Assembly: GCA_052034005.1 (NCBI GenBank)
Contig: JBPOJB010000001.1
Span: 186,001 to 250,000 of the forward strand
Reading direction: 5' to 3'
DNA from: JAAYDI01 sp052034005
Lineage (GTDB): Bacteria > Planctomycetota > Planctomycetia > Pirellulales > Pirellulaceae
DNA: 64,000 nt
Numbering within the stretch: the first letter of the stretch is position 1; each line of letters opens with the position of its first letter. A program made the translations under genes and the position numbers. Shown piece after piece: positions 25,229 to 35,147 of this stretch. The notes below the pieces were generated by a model. It was not told where the DNA came from and did no database searches. It worked only from the letters and a program-made list of their open reading frames with translations.

Positions 25229-27397
25229 CGATGGACGTGCGGTCCCGACACGCGGACTCGATGGGACTCGGTTATCGCGCATCGCCTCGAGCCGCCGGAA
25301 CCACGCGTCGTCGACGAGCGCTTCGCGGCCAAGCCGGCTCTCGCGGGTCTCGGGGCTGCTGCCGCGCGCGGCAGGGTGAGCCAACTGATCGGCGGACAGG
25401 CTGGTCGGCCAAGTGCCGCGCAGCACGACGTTGCGCAGCTCGGCGGCCGTGCGGTTCTTGTAGCGGAAGAACCCGAACAGGCGATGGCCCGCGGGTGCGA
25501 CGGCATGTTCGTAGATTTCGGTACCATTGAGTATGCACGTTACCGATTGCTCGGCCATGCGGACGACCAGCGTGTTCCATTGACCGGCCTTCAAGGGAAG
25601 CGGCCGCGGTCCGCGTTGTGCCTCCGGGATCATCACCGCATTGTCGGGGCTCAACCCGCCCAGCGATACGTGGGGAATATCGGTGATCCAATGGAGCCGG
25701 ACGCCGTCGGGTTCCAGCAGCAATGCGGTTCGGCCGAGCGCCGGGTGCACCATCTTCTCGCCCTGCTCGTAGAAGAACTCGTAGGACACCGTGTCGCCGC
25801 TCTGCAGCGGCCGATGGTAGGCGAGCCAGGATTGGACGGCCAGGTTCGGGTTGGTCGATTTCGTGCAGGGGCCGTGGAGCACGCTATCGGCCGCATACCA
25901 GACATAGTTCTGTTTGGGCGGGGCCAATGCGCCGGTGCTTTGCGCACCGGTCGTGAGGGGGCGCATCTGCCGCGCGAGGTTCTCCCGATACAGCGGCGAC
26001 ATCCATCCGTCCATGCGGTCGTCCTCGACGAGCTTGACTTCGCGCGGGATCTGCAGGTCGCCTGTCAGTCGCAGATTGCACCACGCCGTGCGGCGCGTGC
26101 AGCGGCCCAGCAACGCCAGCCACGGCGTGGTTGAGCCGGCCCGCACGTCTTCCCATACGACGGCACCGTTGCAGAGGTAGCTGGTCTTCTCCGGGCTGAC
26201 GCGGATCGCCAGCCGGTTGAACGCGCCGACGACCAGTGGCGGGTTCGCCAGTTCCTGAGACTCGCGTTCGCCGATCGTCAGCACGCGTGCTTTTCCGCCG
26301 CGCGCCATGGGCTCAAACACGGCGCCGCCGTACTGGATGGCCGCCTCGTCCGCCTGGCCGCAATAGGCATCGACGCTCAGTTCAAAACGGCCGGCCAGCG
26401 GGCAGGCGAAATACAGCGGACTGACTTCGGGGCCGGTCAGGTGCACGATCATGCCGTCACGCTCGACCCACCAGCCCGGCCAGGTGCCCGCCTGGTTGCC
26501 GGACGTGAAGTAGTAGCCTCCCGGGTGCCAGAGCGCGAGGCCGGGGTCTGCGCCCGGGACGAGCGCGCCTCCGCACTGCCGCACCCGGTAGGATGCCAGA
26601 TCGCGATGCAGATGGCTGACGAAGGACCGCTGATCGCTGCCGCTCACCTGGGCCGCCAGGAGGTCGGCCAACGCTTCACCCTGCGGGGCGAACCGGTCAT
26701 CCTGCAGCCAGGCGCGGGCGATCAGGTAGGTCGGCCAGGCTTCCAGCTGCGACTGCCTGCCGGCCTGGGCGTTCTGCCGCAATGTCTCGACATACTCGGC
26801 AGCCTGTGGGGGCAGCTGGCTGCCGCGTTGGAGCGCGAGTGACACCAGGACGGACAGCGTGTTGCCCATGGGGGAATCCTTACACGCTTCTGCCGCTGCC
26901 ACGGCCAGCTCCTCCAGCTTCCCGCACTCGGCGGCCGCGCTGACGATCAGCTCGGAGAAATGGATCACGCCATCGCGCGCCAGGGCGGTTTCGCGGCCGT
27001 GCGACGCGCCGCCGGTGTCCACCGCCACGCCGCCGTCAGGGAAGAAAACCTCAGGTGGTGCCTCGGTCGGCGCAAAGCACATCGCGTAGCGGGAAAGCGC
27101 CCCGGGCGCGCTCGGCAGCATCCACTGTTTGAGCACTTTGTACCGTTCTGCGGCCGGCAGCAGGCCCAACATGTGCACCGCGCGACACAAGTTGATCACA
27201 TCCGGCAAACCGCCGCCGGCGTATCCCATGCGACCGCCCATGGTCGTGTGCTCGGCGGACTCCGCCAGCTGGGCCATGATGCCGTCCAGCTTCACACGCA
27301 TCCCCGGCGCGGACGGGGCCTGCTCTTGCGCCGGCAGGCCGGCGGATTGCACCAGCGCGATCAAGACGCACGCAAGCCGTGTGGAACGTTGTGTCAT
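25085..27397 (-). CDS. DUF1583-like secreted protein, probably truncated at its C-terminus
   Basis: A 770-residue exported protein similar to planctomycete DUF1583-type proteins. A signal peptide (LACVLIALVQSAGLPAQ) follows ATG 27397, which lies 17 bases after the sulfatase stop; the longer frame from 27454 would overlap that gene. A helical region (residues about 30-220) contains VINLCRAVHMLGLLPAAERY. A laminin-G/concanavalin-like beta region follows (SPLYFACPLAGRFELSVDAY, KQNYVWYAADSVLHG, ALLLEPDGVRLHWITDIPHV, NTLVVRMAEQSVTCILNGTE). Homology-like sequence seems to end near DAWFRRLEAMRDNRVPS; the last 50 or so residues are the antisense of the PKD gene and look random. I infer a lost 3' part. 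Function is unknown; the sulfatase neighbour suggests glycan use. Confidence 0.68.
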   Translation of the reverse strand: MTQRSTRLACVLIALVQSAGLPAQEQAPSAPGMRVKLDGIMAQLAESAEHTTMGGRMGYAGGGLPDVINLCRAVHMLGLLPAAERYKVLKQWMLPSAPGALSRYAMCFAPTEAPPEVFFPDGGVAVDTGGASHGRETALARDGVIHFSELIVSAAAECGKLEELAVAAAEACKDSPMGNTLSVLVSLALQRGSQLPPQAAEYVETLRQNAQAGRQSQLEAWPTYLIARAWLQDDRFAPQGEALADLLAAQVSGSDQRSFVSHLHRDLASYRVRQCGGALVPGADPGLALWHPGGYYFTSGNQAGTWPGWWVERDGMIVHLTGPEVSPLYFACPLAGRFELSVDAYCGQADEAAIQYGGAVFEPMARGGKARVLTIGERESQELANPPLVVGAFNRLAIRVSPEKTSYLCNGAVVWEDVRAGSTTPWLALLGRCTRRTAWCNLRLTGDLQIPREVKLVEDDRMDGWMSPLYRENLARQMRPLTTGAQSTGALAPPKQNYVWYAADSVLHGPCTKSTNPNLAVQSWLAYHRPLQSGDTVSYEFFYEQGEKMVHPALGRTALLLEPDGVRLHWITDIPHVSLGGLSPDNAVMIPEAQRGPRPLPLKAGQWNTLVVRMAEQSVTCILNGTEIYEHAVAPAGHRLFGFFRYKNRTAAELRNVVLRGTWPTSLSADQLAHPAARGSSPETRESRLGREALVDDAWFRRLEAMRDNRVPSSPRVGTARPSSTQPIAFHPEDEIDGAVEVQGVPAARGSRCLDPVEVDHLKRVVVGAP

Positions 27398-27414
27398 CGC
27401 GGTTGAGCAGTCAT

Positions 27415-28869
27415 TCAGTTGCGGCGAACCGCGGCATCCATCTGCTTGCGCCACTGGTAGACGCGTTGCCAGAGCGCCGCGTCCGCCGCGACCGGGTCGA
27501 ACTGTGAAACATCGATGTCTTCGTACAACGCACGATGGTAGTCGGCGTCAAATGCCGGGTTGGGCGAGTTGGTCTGCACCTCCATGTCTTTGCGCCACTT
27601 CGCCAGGTGCGCCCGCATGCGGTCCACACGTTGCGGCTCGCTCGCTGCAAGATCGGTCGTCTCGTGGATGTCTTCGGCCAGGTTGAACAGCTCCACACGC
27701 TCGTCTTCGTAGTACTCGATGAGCTTCCAGTCGCCCTCGCGCACGGCCCCGGAGGGCTGGCTGCCCTGGTTGGTGTAATGGGGAGAGTGCCAGCAGAACA
27801 CCCGCTGGGGCGCAGCGCTGTGTCCGACCAGCAGCCCGTAGAGGCTGACTCCATCCAGGCCGGACGGCGCCGGGCGGCCGACACACTCGAGCAGCGTCGG
27901 CAGCCAATCGGTGTTGACCACCGGGTCGTCAATCACGCGACCTGCGGGCACATGTCCCGGCCAGCGCATGATCGCCGGGATGCGCAGACCGCCTTCCTCC
28001 AGGAACCCCTTGCCGGCGCGGTAGGGTGCGTTATGCGTGATCCGCTGGTGGTTGGCCTCCGGCACGTGCAGCCCGCCGTTGTCCGACGTGAAGATCACGA
28101 TCGTGTTGGCAGTCAAGTCCAGGGCATCGAGTCGGCGCAGCAGTTGACCGACCGTATCGTCCAGCGTCTCAATCACAGCCGCGTAGACCGGTTCGAACGT
28201 GCCCTGGTTCTTGGCCACCAGATGGTCCTTGGCCGAGTAAGGTATGTGCGGCGTATTGTGAGCCAGGTATACGAAGAAAGGCCGGTCGCGGTGCGCTTCG
28301 ATGAACTGTTCGGCTTGCGCCGTGAGGTCATATTCGCCCTTGCCGCCTTCCGTGTCCGAGGGCGTGGTCACCGCTCGGCCCGGATGATAGAAATCAAAGC
28401 CCTGTTCGCGGGGTCCGAACCCGGCGCCGCCCAGATGCCACTTGCCGATGCACGCCGTGGCGTACCCGGCATCCCGCAAGTACTCGGCCAACGTCCGTTC
28501 CTCCAGCGGCAACTCCTGGCGGATGACCGGATGCAACAGGCGCTGCGGCGGACAGTCGGGCCGGCCGGGCAGGTAGGTGGTCAGGTGCAGCCGCGCCGGG
28601 TTCTTGCCCGACATGATTGCGGCGCGGGATGCCGAGCAGATGGGCAGGGCCGCGTACGCGGAGGTCAGCCGTACACCATCGGCGGCGAGGCGGTCGAGAT
28701 TGGGCGTGTGATGCTCGGTCCGCCCGTAGCAGGCCAGGTCGTTGATGCCCAGGTCGTCCGTCAGGATGAAGACGATGTTCGGCATCGCGGGCGCGGTACG
28801 TTCGGCGCCCTGCAGCGCGGCGGGCAGAAGACATAAAGGCAGCGCGAGGCAGAGCGAGAGGCGCTTCAT
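27415..28869 (-). CDS. Type I (formylglycine) sulfatase, secreted
   Basis: A 484-residue arylsulfatase-family enzyme that hydrolyses sulfate esters, most likely on sulfated polysaccharides. A signal peptide (LCLALPLCLLPAALQGAE) follows ATG 28869, which has GGAG upstream; the longer frame from 29058 does not. Residues 31-45 (NIVFILTDDLGINDL) carry the metal-binding Asp pair. CSASR at residues 78-82 is the C-x-A/P-S-R site whose Cys becomes formylglycine. GKWHLG, YLAHNTPHIPY and IVIFTSDNGG supply the remaining metal and sulfate contacts. Length is normal and nothing is missing. It leads a two-gene unit with the DUF1583-like gene. The maturation enzyme is not encoded clearly in this window. The exact sugar is unknown. 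Confidence 0.92.
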   Translation of the reverse strand: MKRLSLCLALPLCLLPAALQGAERTAPAMPNIVFILTDDLGINDLACYGRTEHHTPNLDRLAADGVRLTSAYAALPICSASRAAIMSGKNPARLHLTTYLPGRPDCPPQRLLHPVIRQELPLEERTLAEYLRDAGYATACIGKWHLGGAGFGPREQGFDFYHPGRAVTTPSDTEGGKGEYDLTAQAEQFIEAHRDRPFFVYLAHNTPHIPYSAKDHLVAKNQGTFEPVYAAVIETLDDTVGQLLRRLDALDLTANTIVIFTSDNGGLHVPEANHQRITHNAPYRAGKGFLEEGGLRIPAIMRWPGHVPAGRVIDDPVVNTDWLPTLLECVGRPAPSGLDGVSLYGLLVGHSAAPQRVFCWHSPHYTNQGSQPSGAVREGDWKLIEYYEDERVELFNLAEDIHETTDLAASEPQRVDRMRAHLAKWRKDMEVQTNSPNPAFDADYHRALYEDIDVSQFDPVAADAALWQRVYQWRKQMDAAVRRN

Positions 28870-28948
28870 GGGACGGTCTCCGAAACAAGCGCGACTTCCA
28901 AGATGTCCAGGCCGCTCGGCGCGGGCGTGGTCGCGCCGAGGCGACTGT

Positions 28949-28954
28949 ATTATA
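28949..28954 (-). promoter_or_regulatory. Candidate -10 box for the sulfatase gene
   Basis: The minus strand reads TATAAT, about 80 bases before the sulfatase ATG. The upstream -35 region (TATTGC) is weak. It lies in the 213-base gap after the Gfo/Idh gene, suggesting the sulfatase and DUF1583-like genes have their own promoter. Confidence 0.45.
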
Positions 28955-29082
28955 CAAGGCTTCGGGTCCGGCAATACGGGTGGAACGGTGTCCGCCACGC
29001 CGACACGGGCGGAGCCGGCGGCAGGCGGCCGTTCACGCCGTCGGGATGCGTGCTTCACGAGCCCGACGATCGCGCCCGGGCT

Positions 29083-30480
29083 CTAAATCTCTTTCCAGTC
29101 GGTACCGGGCACCGGGGCCGGGTAGCGGCCCTGGGCATCGGCCTGCACGGGCGCCGGGCTGTTCTCGGTCAGCTGCGCGACGTGCGGGCAGAACTCGAAT
29201 GTCGAGGACATCGCCTCGTCCCAGGTGATGACCTTTCCGGTGTGCACGGCGGCCCGGCCCATGATCGCGCCCAGGTTGGACAGGGCGGCGCGGCGCGCCT
29301 CGTTGTGCGGCTTGTCGTTGCGGATCGCGTCCAACAGCACGTCCCATTCCGCCTGCCAGGGATTCACTTTTTCCTGAGGCGCGGTCCAGGCCACGTTGTC
29401 CCTGGTCATCCGCTGGTCTTTGTAGATCTTGGATGACGGCGCGTGAATGTTCCCGGAGAACTCGCCGGCGCACTTGGTCCCGTGCACGTACGTCACGAAA
29501 TCGTTGAAGCAGCCGGGGATGTAGCGGCCGGTTACCAGCGCCTTCGTGCCGTCGGCGAACGTGTACTCGATCGAGTAGCTGTCCAGGTTCTGGCTGCAGT
29601 CGGTGCTGCCGGCGAAACGTCCGCCGACGCCATGCGCGCTGACCGGCCAGTCATCCTTGATCCAGAAGCATTCGTCGATCTGATGGATCATCAGTTCGAT
29701 GAAGACCCCGCCCGACGACCACAGGAACTCGTACGGATGGCCGGGATAGAGCTGCCACATGAGTTCGCTCTGGCCGCCCGGAAACGGCCCCATCAGGTAC
29801 CCGGAATCCATGCGGTAGGCGCGGATGAGCTGGATATCGCCCATGGCTCCGTCGCGGATCTGCTGGATCATCGCCTGCCGCGCGGAGGAGTGGCGGGCCA
29901 TGAGTCCGGCGCCGATCTTCAGGTTCTTCTTCTCAGCCGCCTCGCCGGCGCGGAGGATCTTCTGGACGCCGCCCGGGTCCGGCGCGAAGTCCTTTTCCAT
30001 GAACACATGCACACCCTTCTCGACGGCGTATTCCAGGTGGACCGCACGGAACCCGGCATGCGTGGTGAGCATGGCGACGTCGCCTGGTCGCAGGCAGTCG
30101 ATCGCCTTGCGATACGCATCGAAGCCGACGAACTGCCGCTCTTTCGGTACATCGACTCTGTCGCCCAGGATATCCGTCAGGGCCTGGCGTTTCTCTTCGA
30201 TGCGGGCGGGCAACAGATCCGCCATGGCCACCAGCTTGACGGGCCCATTAGATCGTCCGCCCTGCTGGTCGTCCAGCACGAGTCCGCCCACGTTCATGGC
30301 GTTGGCAACCGCGCCGCTGCCCCGGCCCCCACAGCCGATCAGCGCCAATTGGATCGTATTGTCCTCGCCGGCGAAAACGCGAGGGATCGCCACGCCTGCC
30401 AGGGCGGATGCGGCGGCCACTCGGACCGTATTCTTGAGGAACTCACGGCGCGGCGTGACCTGCTGTTCATGCGTACTCAT
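29083..30480 (-). CDS. Gfo/Idh/MocA family oxidoreductase, Tat-exported (second)
   Basis: A 465-residue NAD(P)-dependent oxidoreductase of the long planctomycete Gfo/Idh/MocA type. ATG 30480 has GGAGG about ten bases upstream; the longer frame from 30540 is not needed. The twin-arginine signal is RREFLKNTVRVAAASALAG. The Rossmann motif LALIGCGGRGSGAVANA follows at about residues 45-61, then VAMADLLPARIEEK, and FMEKDFAPDP with the conserved EK near residue 155. WSSGGVFIELMIHQIDECFW is the typical C-terminal-domain region. It differs from the first copy in length and in the loop replacing NHWH, so substrates probably differ. It is divergent from the sugar kinase gene, with 293 bases between starts. 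Confidence 0.9.
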   Translation of the reverse strand: MSTHEQQVTPRREFLKNTVRVAAASALAGVAIPRVFAGEDNTIQLALIGCGGRGSGAVANAMNVGGLVLDDQQGGRSNGPVKLVAMADLLPARIEEKRQALTDILGDRVDVPKERQFVGFDAYRKAIDCLRPGDVAMLTTHAGFRAVHLEYAVEKGVHVFMEKDFAPDPGGVQKILRAGEAAEKKNLKIGAGLMARHSSARQAMIQQIRDGAMGDIQLIRAYRMDSGYLMGPFPGGQSELMWQLYPGHPYEFLWSSGGVFIELMIHQIDECFWIKDDWPVSAHGVGGRFAGSTDCSQNLDSYSIEYTFADGTKALVTGRYIPGCFNDFVTYVHGTKCAGEFSGNIHAPSSKIYKDQRMTRDNVAWTAPQEKVNPWQAEWDVLLDAIRNDKPHNEARRAALSNLGAIMGRAAVHTGKVITWDEAMSSTFEFCPHVAQLTENSPAPVQADAQGRYPAPVPGTDWKEI

Positions 30481-30773
30481 GGTGACTGTGCCTCCACGGT
30501 GGATCGGACCGATTCGTCGCGCGAGATGTGCGACGATCACTGCCAGTCATTCTACTCGATTCCGCGACGCCGAATAACCGGCGTCCGAAGACTCGTCGCC
30601 GGGGCGCGGCGGAGGCCGGATCCCGGTCCGGCGAGGTGGAATTGACGACCGTAGCGGCACGCTGTCTGATAGAGGCCATGATGGACGGCCGGGAGTGGGG
30701 ACGCCGTTGGCTCCGCCGAACGCGAGGCGGTCGCGGAACGAACACCGGCACTTCCTTGAGGTACTCGCGGACC

Positions 30774-31760
30774 ATGTCGCAGCACGCTCACGATGTCGTC
30801 GGCTTGGGGGTCATCGCAGTCGATGAGATGCTCTACGTCGACAGCTATCCGCCGGCCGACGGCAAGAAGTTCCTGACGGGCCGTCGACGGCAGGGAGGGG
30901 GGAACACGAGCTGCGCGTTGGCGGCCGCCGCCCGGCTCGGGTCGCGTTGTGCCATGCTGGGCCGACTGGGCGACGATGAGCTGTCGCGATTCGCGCGGGA
31001 GCACTTGGCGCGCGCCGGCGTCGATCTGTCGCATCTCCTGCACGATGCGCGCTGCGGTCCGATCTATGCCTTGATCGTGGTGTCTGCGGACACCGGCTCG
31101 CGCGCCATTTTCGTGGATCCGTCGAGCGTCAGGCCGCTGGAGCCGGAGGAGCTGCGTCCCGAGTGGTTTCAGGGCGCCAAGGTCTTGATGATCGATCACT
31201 TGTATCCCGCCGCCATCTTGCCGGCGATCCGGTTGGCGCGCCCACTGGGCCTGCAGGTGGTCTCGGACATCGAGCTGGAGATCCCCGAGTTGGCCGAGAT
31301 CCGCGGGGGTATCGACCATTTCATTTGCAGTATGGAATTCGCGCTGCCGTACACCGGCCAGGGTGATCCGCGCGCTGCCTGCGAGATGCTGAGCTGCTCG
31401 GCCCCGCACCAGACCGTCGTCGTCACTGCCGGCAACGACGGGTGCTACTGGCGCGGCCGCGACGCGCCGGCGGTGAAGCATGTGCCGGCCCATCGGATCG
31501 AACCGGTCGATACGACAGGCTGTGGCGATGTATTCCACGGCGCGTTCTGCCATGGGCTTGCGGAAGGGTGGGGCGTCGAACGCATCGTCCAGTTTGCCAA
31601 CGCGGCCGCGGCGGTCAAAGCCACACGGACGGGCGGCTGGGCCGCGGTGCCCAGCCAGGAAGATGTCGTGGCGATGTATGATATGAAGGCTTGTAGTCCC
31701 GCACCCCGACTTGTGCGTCGGGGAGAAGAGGAGTGTGGAGACGTTGACGAGCCAGTCTGA
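30774..31760 (+). CDS. PfkB family sugar kinase
   Basis: A 328-residue ribokinase/PfkB-type kinase that phosphorylates a sugar or sugar acid with ATP in the cytoplasm. VVGLGVIAVDEMLYVD opens the fold; GGGNTSCALAAAARLGSRCA is signature 1. DTTGCGDVFHGAFCHGL (from residue 246) is signature 2, with the catalytic Asp at 252 and the anion-hole GCGD. ATG 30774 is chosen where homology starts; the open frame from 30528 adds Arg-rich noise. The nearest Shine-Dalgarno-like sequence (GAGG) is rather far. The gene leads a same-strand run of isomerase-like, symporter and secreted glycosidase-like genes, which suggests it phosphorylates the product of that isomerase. The exact sugar is unknown. Confidence 0.88.
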   Translation: MSQHAHDVVGLGVIAVDEMLYVDSYPPADGKKFLTGRRRQGGGNTSCALAAAARLGSRCAMLGRLGDDELSRFAREHLARAGVDLSHLLHDARCGPIYALIVVSADTGSRAIFVDPSSVRPLEPEELRPEWFQGAKVLMIDHLYPAAILPAIRLARPLGLQVVSDIELEIPELAEIRGGIDHFICSMEFALPYTGQGDPRAACEMLSCSAPHQTVVVTAGNDGCYWRGRDAPAVKHVPAHRIEPVDTTGCGDVFHGAFCHGLAEGWGVERIVQFANAAAAVKATRTGGWAAVPSQEDVVAMYDMKACSPAPRLVRRGEEECGDVDEPV

Positions 31761-31791
31761 TTCTGACAGTGCCTAACGGAGGTAAACCACC

Positions 31792-33225
31792 GTGAGCGAT
31801 CAAACGGAAAGAGCGCCCAAGATTGGGATCGTGTCCAACAGCATCGGAGCGTTCAGTGGCCGCGCGAAGGAAACGGCCGAGCACCAGATCCGGGCGTTGC
31901 TGGACGATCTCAAGAAGGAGCACGCGGTCAGCGACGATTCGTTCATGTTCCCGCGACGGGTCTTCGGGCCTACGGAAGCCGCCGCCGTGGCGGATCGGTT
32001 CGCTGCCGAGCAGGTCGACGCCTACGTCGTGCTCGACAGCGCCTTTCCCAACGGCAACGCGTTCCTGACACTGGCCATCCATCCGTCTCTGAGCCGGCTG
32101 CCGCTGATCCTCACCGCGCCGCCGGAGATCGACCTGGGCGACCGGGAATGGACCAGCAACGCATACTGCGGCTTGATCATGAACAACTACGTGAGCAAGC
32201 AGATCGACCGGCCGGTCTTCACGCTCGCCGGGTGGCCCAGCGACCCGGCCTATGGGCGGCGGTTCCGCCAGTTGCTGAGCGTGGCGCGCACGGTCCGGGA
32301 GCTGCGCCGCGACCTGCTGGGCCGGTTCGGCGACGCGCCCGGCGGGTTCCACTGCGCGAACGGCAACCGGTTGGCCTACGCGCGGCTGTTCGGCACGCGG
32401 ATCGAAACCGTCGATTTCTCGGCAGTGCTCAAGACGTACGAGACAGGCCAGGCCAGCGGCTATCTCGGCGATGTGACATTCGCGCAGGCGGATGTGGACC
32501 AGACGTATGAGCGGATGGTCAACGGCCGGGAATTGCTGACCGCCGCCGAGAAGGTGCGCAAGGGCGCTCGGCTGTATCACGCCTTCAAGGCGCTGATCGA
32601 CGCGAACGGGTTCACCTCCGCCGCGTTCCGCTGCTGGCCGGAAGTGATGCAAATCGAGGACATGGCTGCCTGCCTGTCCATTGGCTGGCTGCTGTCCGAG
32701 CGCGTCGTGCGCGCGGCGGCTTGTGAAGGCGACTGGCCGACCGCCGTGTGCCAGAGCATGGGCAGCCTGTTGTCGGGTCAACCGGCCGCGTGTTTGGATT
32801 TCATCAACCAGGTCGGCGCTCAGCACGTGGTCCAACTGGCACATTGCGGCGTCGGTATCCCATGCTTGATGGAGGACGGCAAGCTCGGAGAGATCAGCCC
32901 GGACCGTCAGGCGGGTGTGCTCATGGGTCCGACATGCATCGGTCAGTTCCGTTATGGGACGAAGACCGGCATCAGCATGATCCAGGACCGTGACGGCAAG
33001 TTCAAGATGCTCGTGTTCACCGGCGAAAGCAGGCCGGACACGCGGCAGGGCCTGCTGGTGGCCGCGGCCGATGTGGAAGTCGCGCAACCGGAGAAACTGA
33101 ACCGGCTGATCCTCACGCACGGGTTCGCCCATCACCTGGCCGTTGCGATGGGCGACATCAGCCAGGAACTGAAGCTGCTGTGCGAGTTCTACGGGATCGA
33201 GTATGTGAACCCGGACGAGGCGTGA
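31792..33225 (+). CDS. L-fucose/L-arabinose isomerase-like protein
   Basis: A 477-residue protein with the overall plan of L-fucose isomerase-fold enzymes: an N-terminal Rossmann-like part (PKIGIVSNSIGAFSGRA, AYVVLDSAFPNGNAFLT), a middle domain, and a C-terminal catalytic part. FRCWPEVMQ and ACEGDWPTAVCQSMGSLLSG match the metal-binding Glu and Asp regions of this fold, and QLAHCGVGIPC follows. The start is GTG 31792 with a strong GGAGG about seven bases upstream. It is 31 bases after the kinase, so the two are very likely co-transcribed. An aldose-ketose isomerisation feeding the kinase is the simplest reading; annotation as a non-enzymatic relative is possible because members are diverse. 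Confidence 0.75.
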   Translation: MSDQTERAPKIGIVSNSIGAFSGRAKETAEHQIRALLDDLKKEHAVSDDSFMFPRRVFGPTEAAAVADRFAAEQVDAYVVLDSAFPNGNAFLTLAIHPSLSRLPLILTAPPEIDLGDREWTSNAYCGLIMNNYVSKQIDRPVFTLAGWPSDPAYGRRFRQLLSVARTVRELRRDLLGRFGDAPGGFHCANGNRLAYARLFGTRIETVDFSAVLKTYETGQASGYLGDVTFAQADVDQTYERMVNGRELLTAAEKVRKGARLYHAFKALIDANGFTSAAFRCWPEVMQIEDMAACLSIGWLLSERVVRAAACEGDWPTAVCQSMGSLLSGQPAACLDFINQVGAQHVVQLAHCGVGIPCLMEDGKLGEISPDRQAGVLMGPTCIGQFRYGTKTGISMIQDRDGKFKMLVFTGESRPDTRQGLLVAAADVEVAQPEKLNRLILTHGFAHHLAVAMGDISQELKLLCEFYGIEYVNPDEA

Positions 33226-33359
33226 CGAGCATGTCGCCGAGGACGCCACGAAACCGCGTCCTCTGCACGCTCGACGGGCGCCAGGCCGATCGCGTGCGGT
33301 GCGACACGGGCGGTACGAATGATCGATGACTAGCCATTATGGACGGGCGGTGGCTGACT

Positions 33360-34964
33360 ATGGGTCTCTACTTGTCGACGCTGGATTGGGTCATTGCAGT
33401 ATTCTCGGTCATTGCGAGCGTGTCCTTGGGGACCGCTCTGGCGCTGCGGATGAAAGCGGGGCGGGACAGCGACAGCTTCTTCCTGGCCGGCCGGAAGATG
33501 ATCTGGCCGATTATCGGGGCGTCGTTCTTTGCCACGAATATCGGCGCTGAGCATCTGGTAGCGCTGTCGGGCGACGCCTTTAAGTACGGACTGGGCGCGG
33601 GCACGATCGAGTTCACCGGCATCCTCAGCATGGGGTTCGCCGCCGCTTTCATGTACCCGTACTACGTCCGGCAGCGGGTGTTCACGATCCCGCAGTTCGT
33701 CGAATTGCGGTTCACGCCGTCGGCGCGGTACGTATACGCGGGTTTCATGCTGCTGATCACGATCATGAGCAAGATGGCGCTGCAGCTGTATATCGGGTCC
33801 TACGTGCTGGCGAAATTGTCCGGGTGGGACCTGATGACCACCGTGGTCCTCCTGGGCGCGTTCACCGCCGCCATCACGATCGTGGGCGGCTTTGCCACGG
33901 TGGCCTACACCGACACGATTCAGACCGTCATTATGATCGCGGGTTGCACGGCCATGACGCTGATCGGTCTGCATGAGGTTGGGGGTTGGAGCGAGTTGGC
34001 CAGGAAAGTCCCCGAGGCGATCCACATCGCCAAGCCATACAACGATCCGGACTATCCGTTCTGGGGCATCATGATGGCGGGCTTCTACGCCGGCGTCTTC
34101 TATTGGGGGATCGACCAGACCAATGTACAACGGGTGCTGGGGGCGAAAGATGTCAACCACGCGCGCTGGGGCACCATGTTCGCCATCCTGCTGAAGCTGG
34201 CGCCGGTGTTCATCTTCGCACTGCCCGGCGTGATTGCGTTGGCCCTGTACCCGGAGGGGCATTACAAGGATACGTTCATCACGATGTTGAACAATCTGCT
34301 GCCCAGCGGACTGCGTGGCATGGTGGTCGCCGCGCTGATGGCGGCCATCATTTCGTCGCTCGATGGCGCGATGAACTCGATGTCCACCCTGGTCGTGGCT
34401 GATTTCGTGGTGCCCTGGCGGCCGAATACGAGCGAGCGGGTGCGCGTCCTGCTGGGACGGGTGACCATCGCGGTCGGTACCGTACTGGGCATGGGGGCGG
34501 CCTACCTGGTGTACCGGACGGAGGAGGGGATTTTCAAGTACTTCCAGACGCTGGGAGCCTACCTGTTCCTGCCGTTCACCCCCGCGCTGATCTTCGGGAT
34601 CCTCAGCAAACGCATCACGGCGGCAGGGGCCGGCTGGTCGGTCCTGGTCGGCACGTGCATTTCCGGCCTGCTGATGGCCGACGAGCTGATGACAGTCGAA
34701 CTCCGCCAGCGGTGCTTCCCCTGGCTGCACGACTACTGGTTCCTCAACAACTATGCCTATCGCGGCGCCTGGGGATTCTTGATCATCACGGCCGTGCTGG
34801 TGAGCGTGTCCGCGATCACCGCCAAGACCGCGCCCGAGAAGCTCCAGCAGACGACCGTGGACTGGAGCCGCAAGACGGAAGCATTCGCCGGCCTGGCCGA
34901 TTGGCGGCTGCAACTGGCACTGTTGACCGTGGTGACCATCGCCCTGTACGCCTGGTTGTGGTAG
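33360..34964 (+). CDS. Sodium:solute symporter (SSS/SLC5, SGLT-like)
   Basis: A 534-residue sodium-coupled transporter with about 13-14 membrane helices, probably for a sugar. LSTLDWVIAVFSVIAS opens helix 1. The family signature appears in DSFFLAGRKMIWPIIGASFFATNIGAEHLVALSG. GGFATVAYTDTIQTVIMI and ALMAAIISSLDGAMNSMSTL supply the sodium-site helices. ATG 33360 is preferred because family members start at this point and GGTGG lies upstream; ATG 33339 is the alternative. It follows the isomerase-like gene by about 130 bases on the same strand. Together with the kinase and isomerase-like genes it suggests import and phosphorylation of one sugar. Confidence 0.9.
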   Translation: MGLYLSTLDWVIAVFSVIASVSLGTALALRMKAGRDSDSFFLAGRKMIWPIIGASFFATNIGAEHLVALSGDAFKYGLGAGTIEFTGILSMGFAAAFMYPYYVRQRVFTIPQFVELRFTPSARYVYAGFMLLITIMSKMALQLYIGSYVLAKLSGWDLMTTVVLLGAFTAAITIVGGFATVAYTDTIQTVIMIAGCTAMTLIGLHEVGGWSELARKVPEAIHIAKPYNDPDYPFWGIMMAGFYAGVFYWGIDQTNVQRVLGAKDVNHARWGTMFAILLKLAPVFIFALPGVIALALYPEGHYKDTFITMLNNLLPSGLRGMVVAALMAAIISSLDGAMNSMSTLVVADFVVPWRPNTSERVRVLLGRVTIAVGTVLGMGAAYLVYRTEEGIFKYFQTLGAYLFLPFTPALIFGILSKRITAAGAGWSVLVGTCISGLLMADELMTVELRQRCFPWLHDYWFLNNYAYRGAWGFLIITAVLVSVSAITAKTAPEKLQQTTVDWSRKTEAFAGLADWRLQLALLTVVTIALYAWLW

Positions 34965-35147
34965 CGCCCGCTTGCGGCGTTCGAAGATCGGGCCGCGCTC
35001 GCGTCACCCGCCGCGCGCCACAGGAGTGCGATCCTCCGATGGTTGCTTGCCCGGCTCGTTGATCCGCGGTCATGGACACTCAATGGGTCGGCGCGTAAGA
35101 TGGCGACATCTCGATCATTGTGCGGTAAGAGGGCGGGAGAGTATGGT

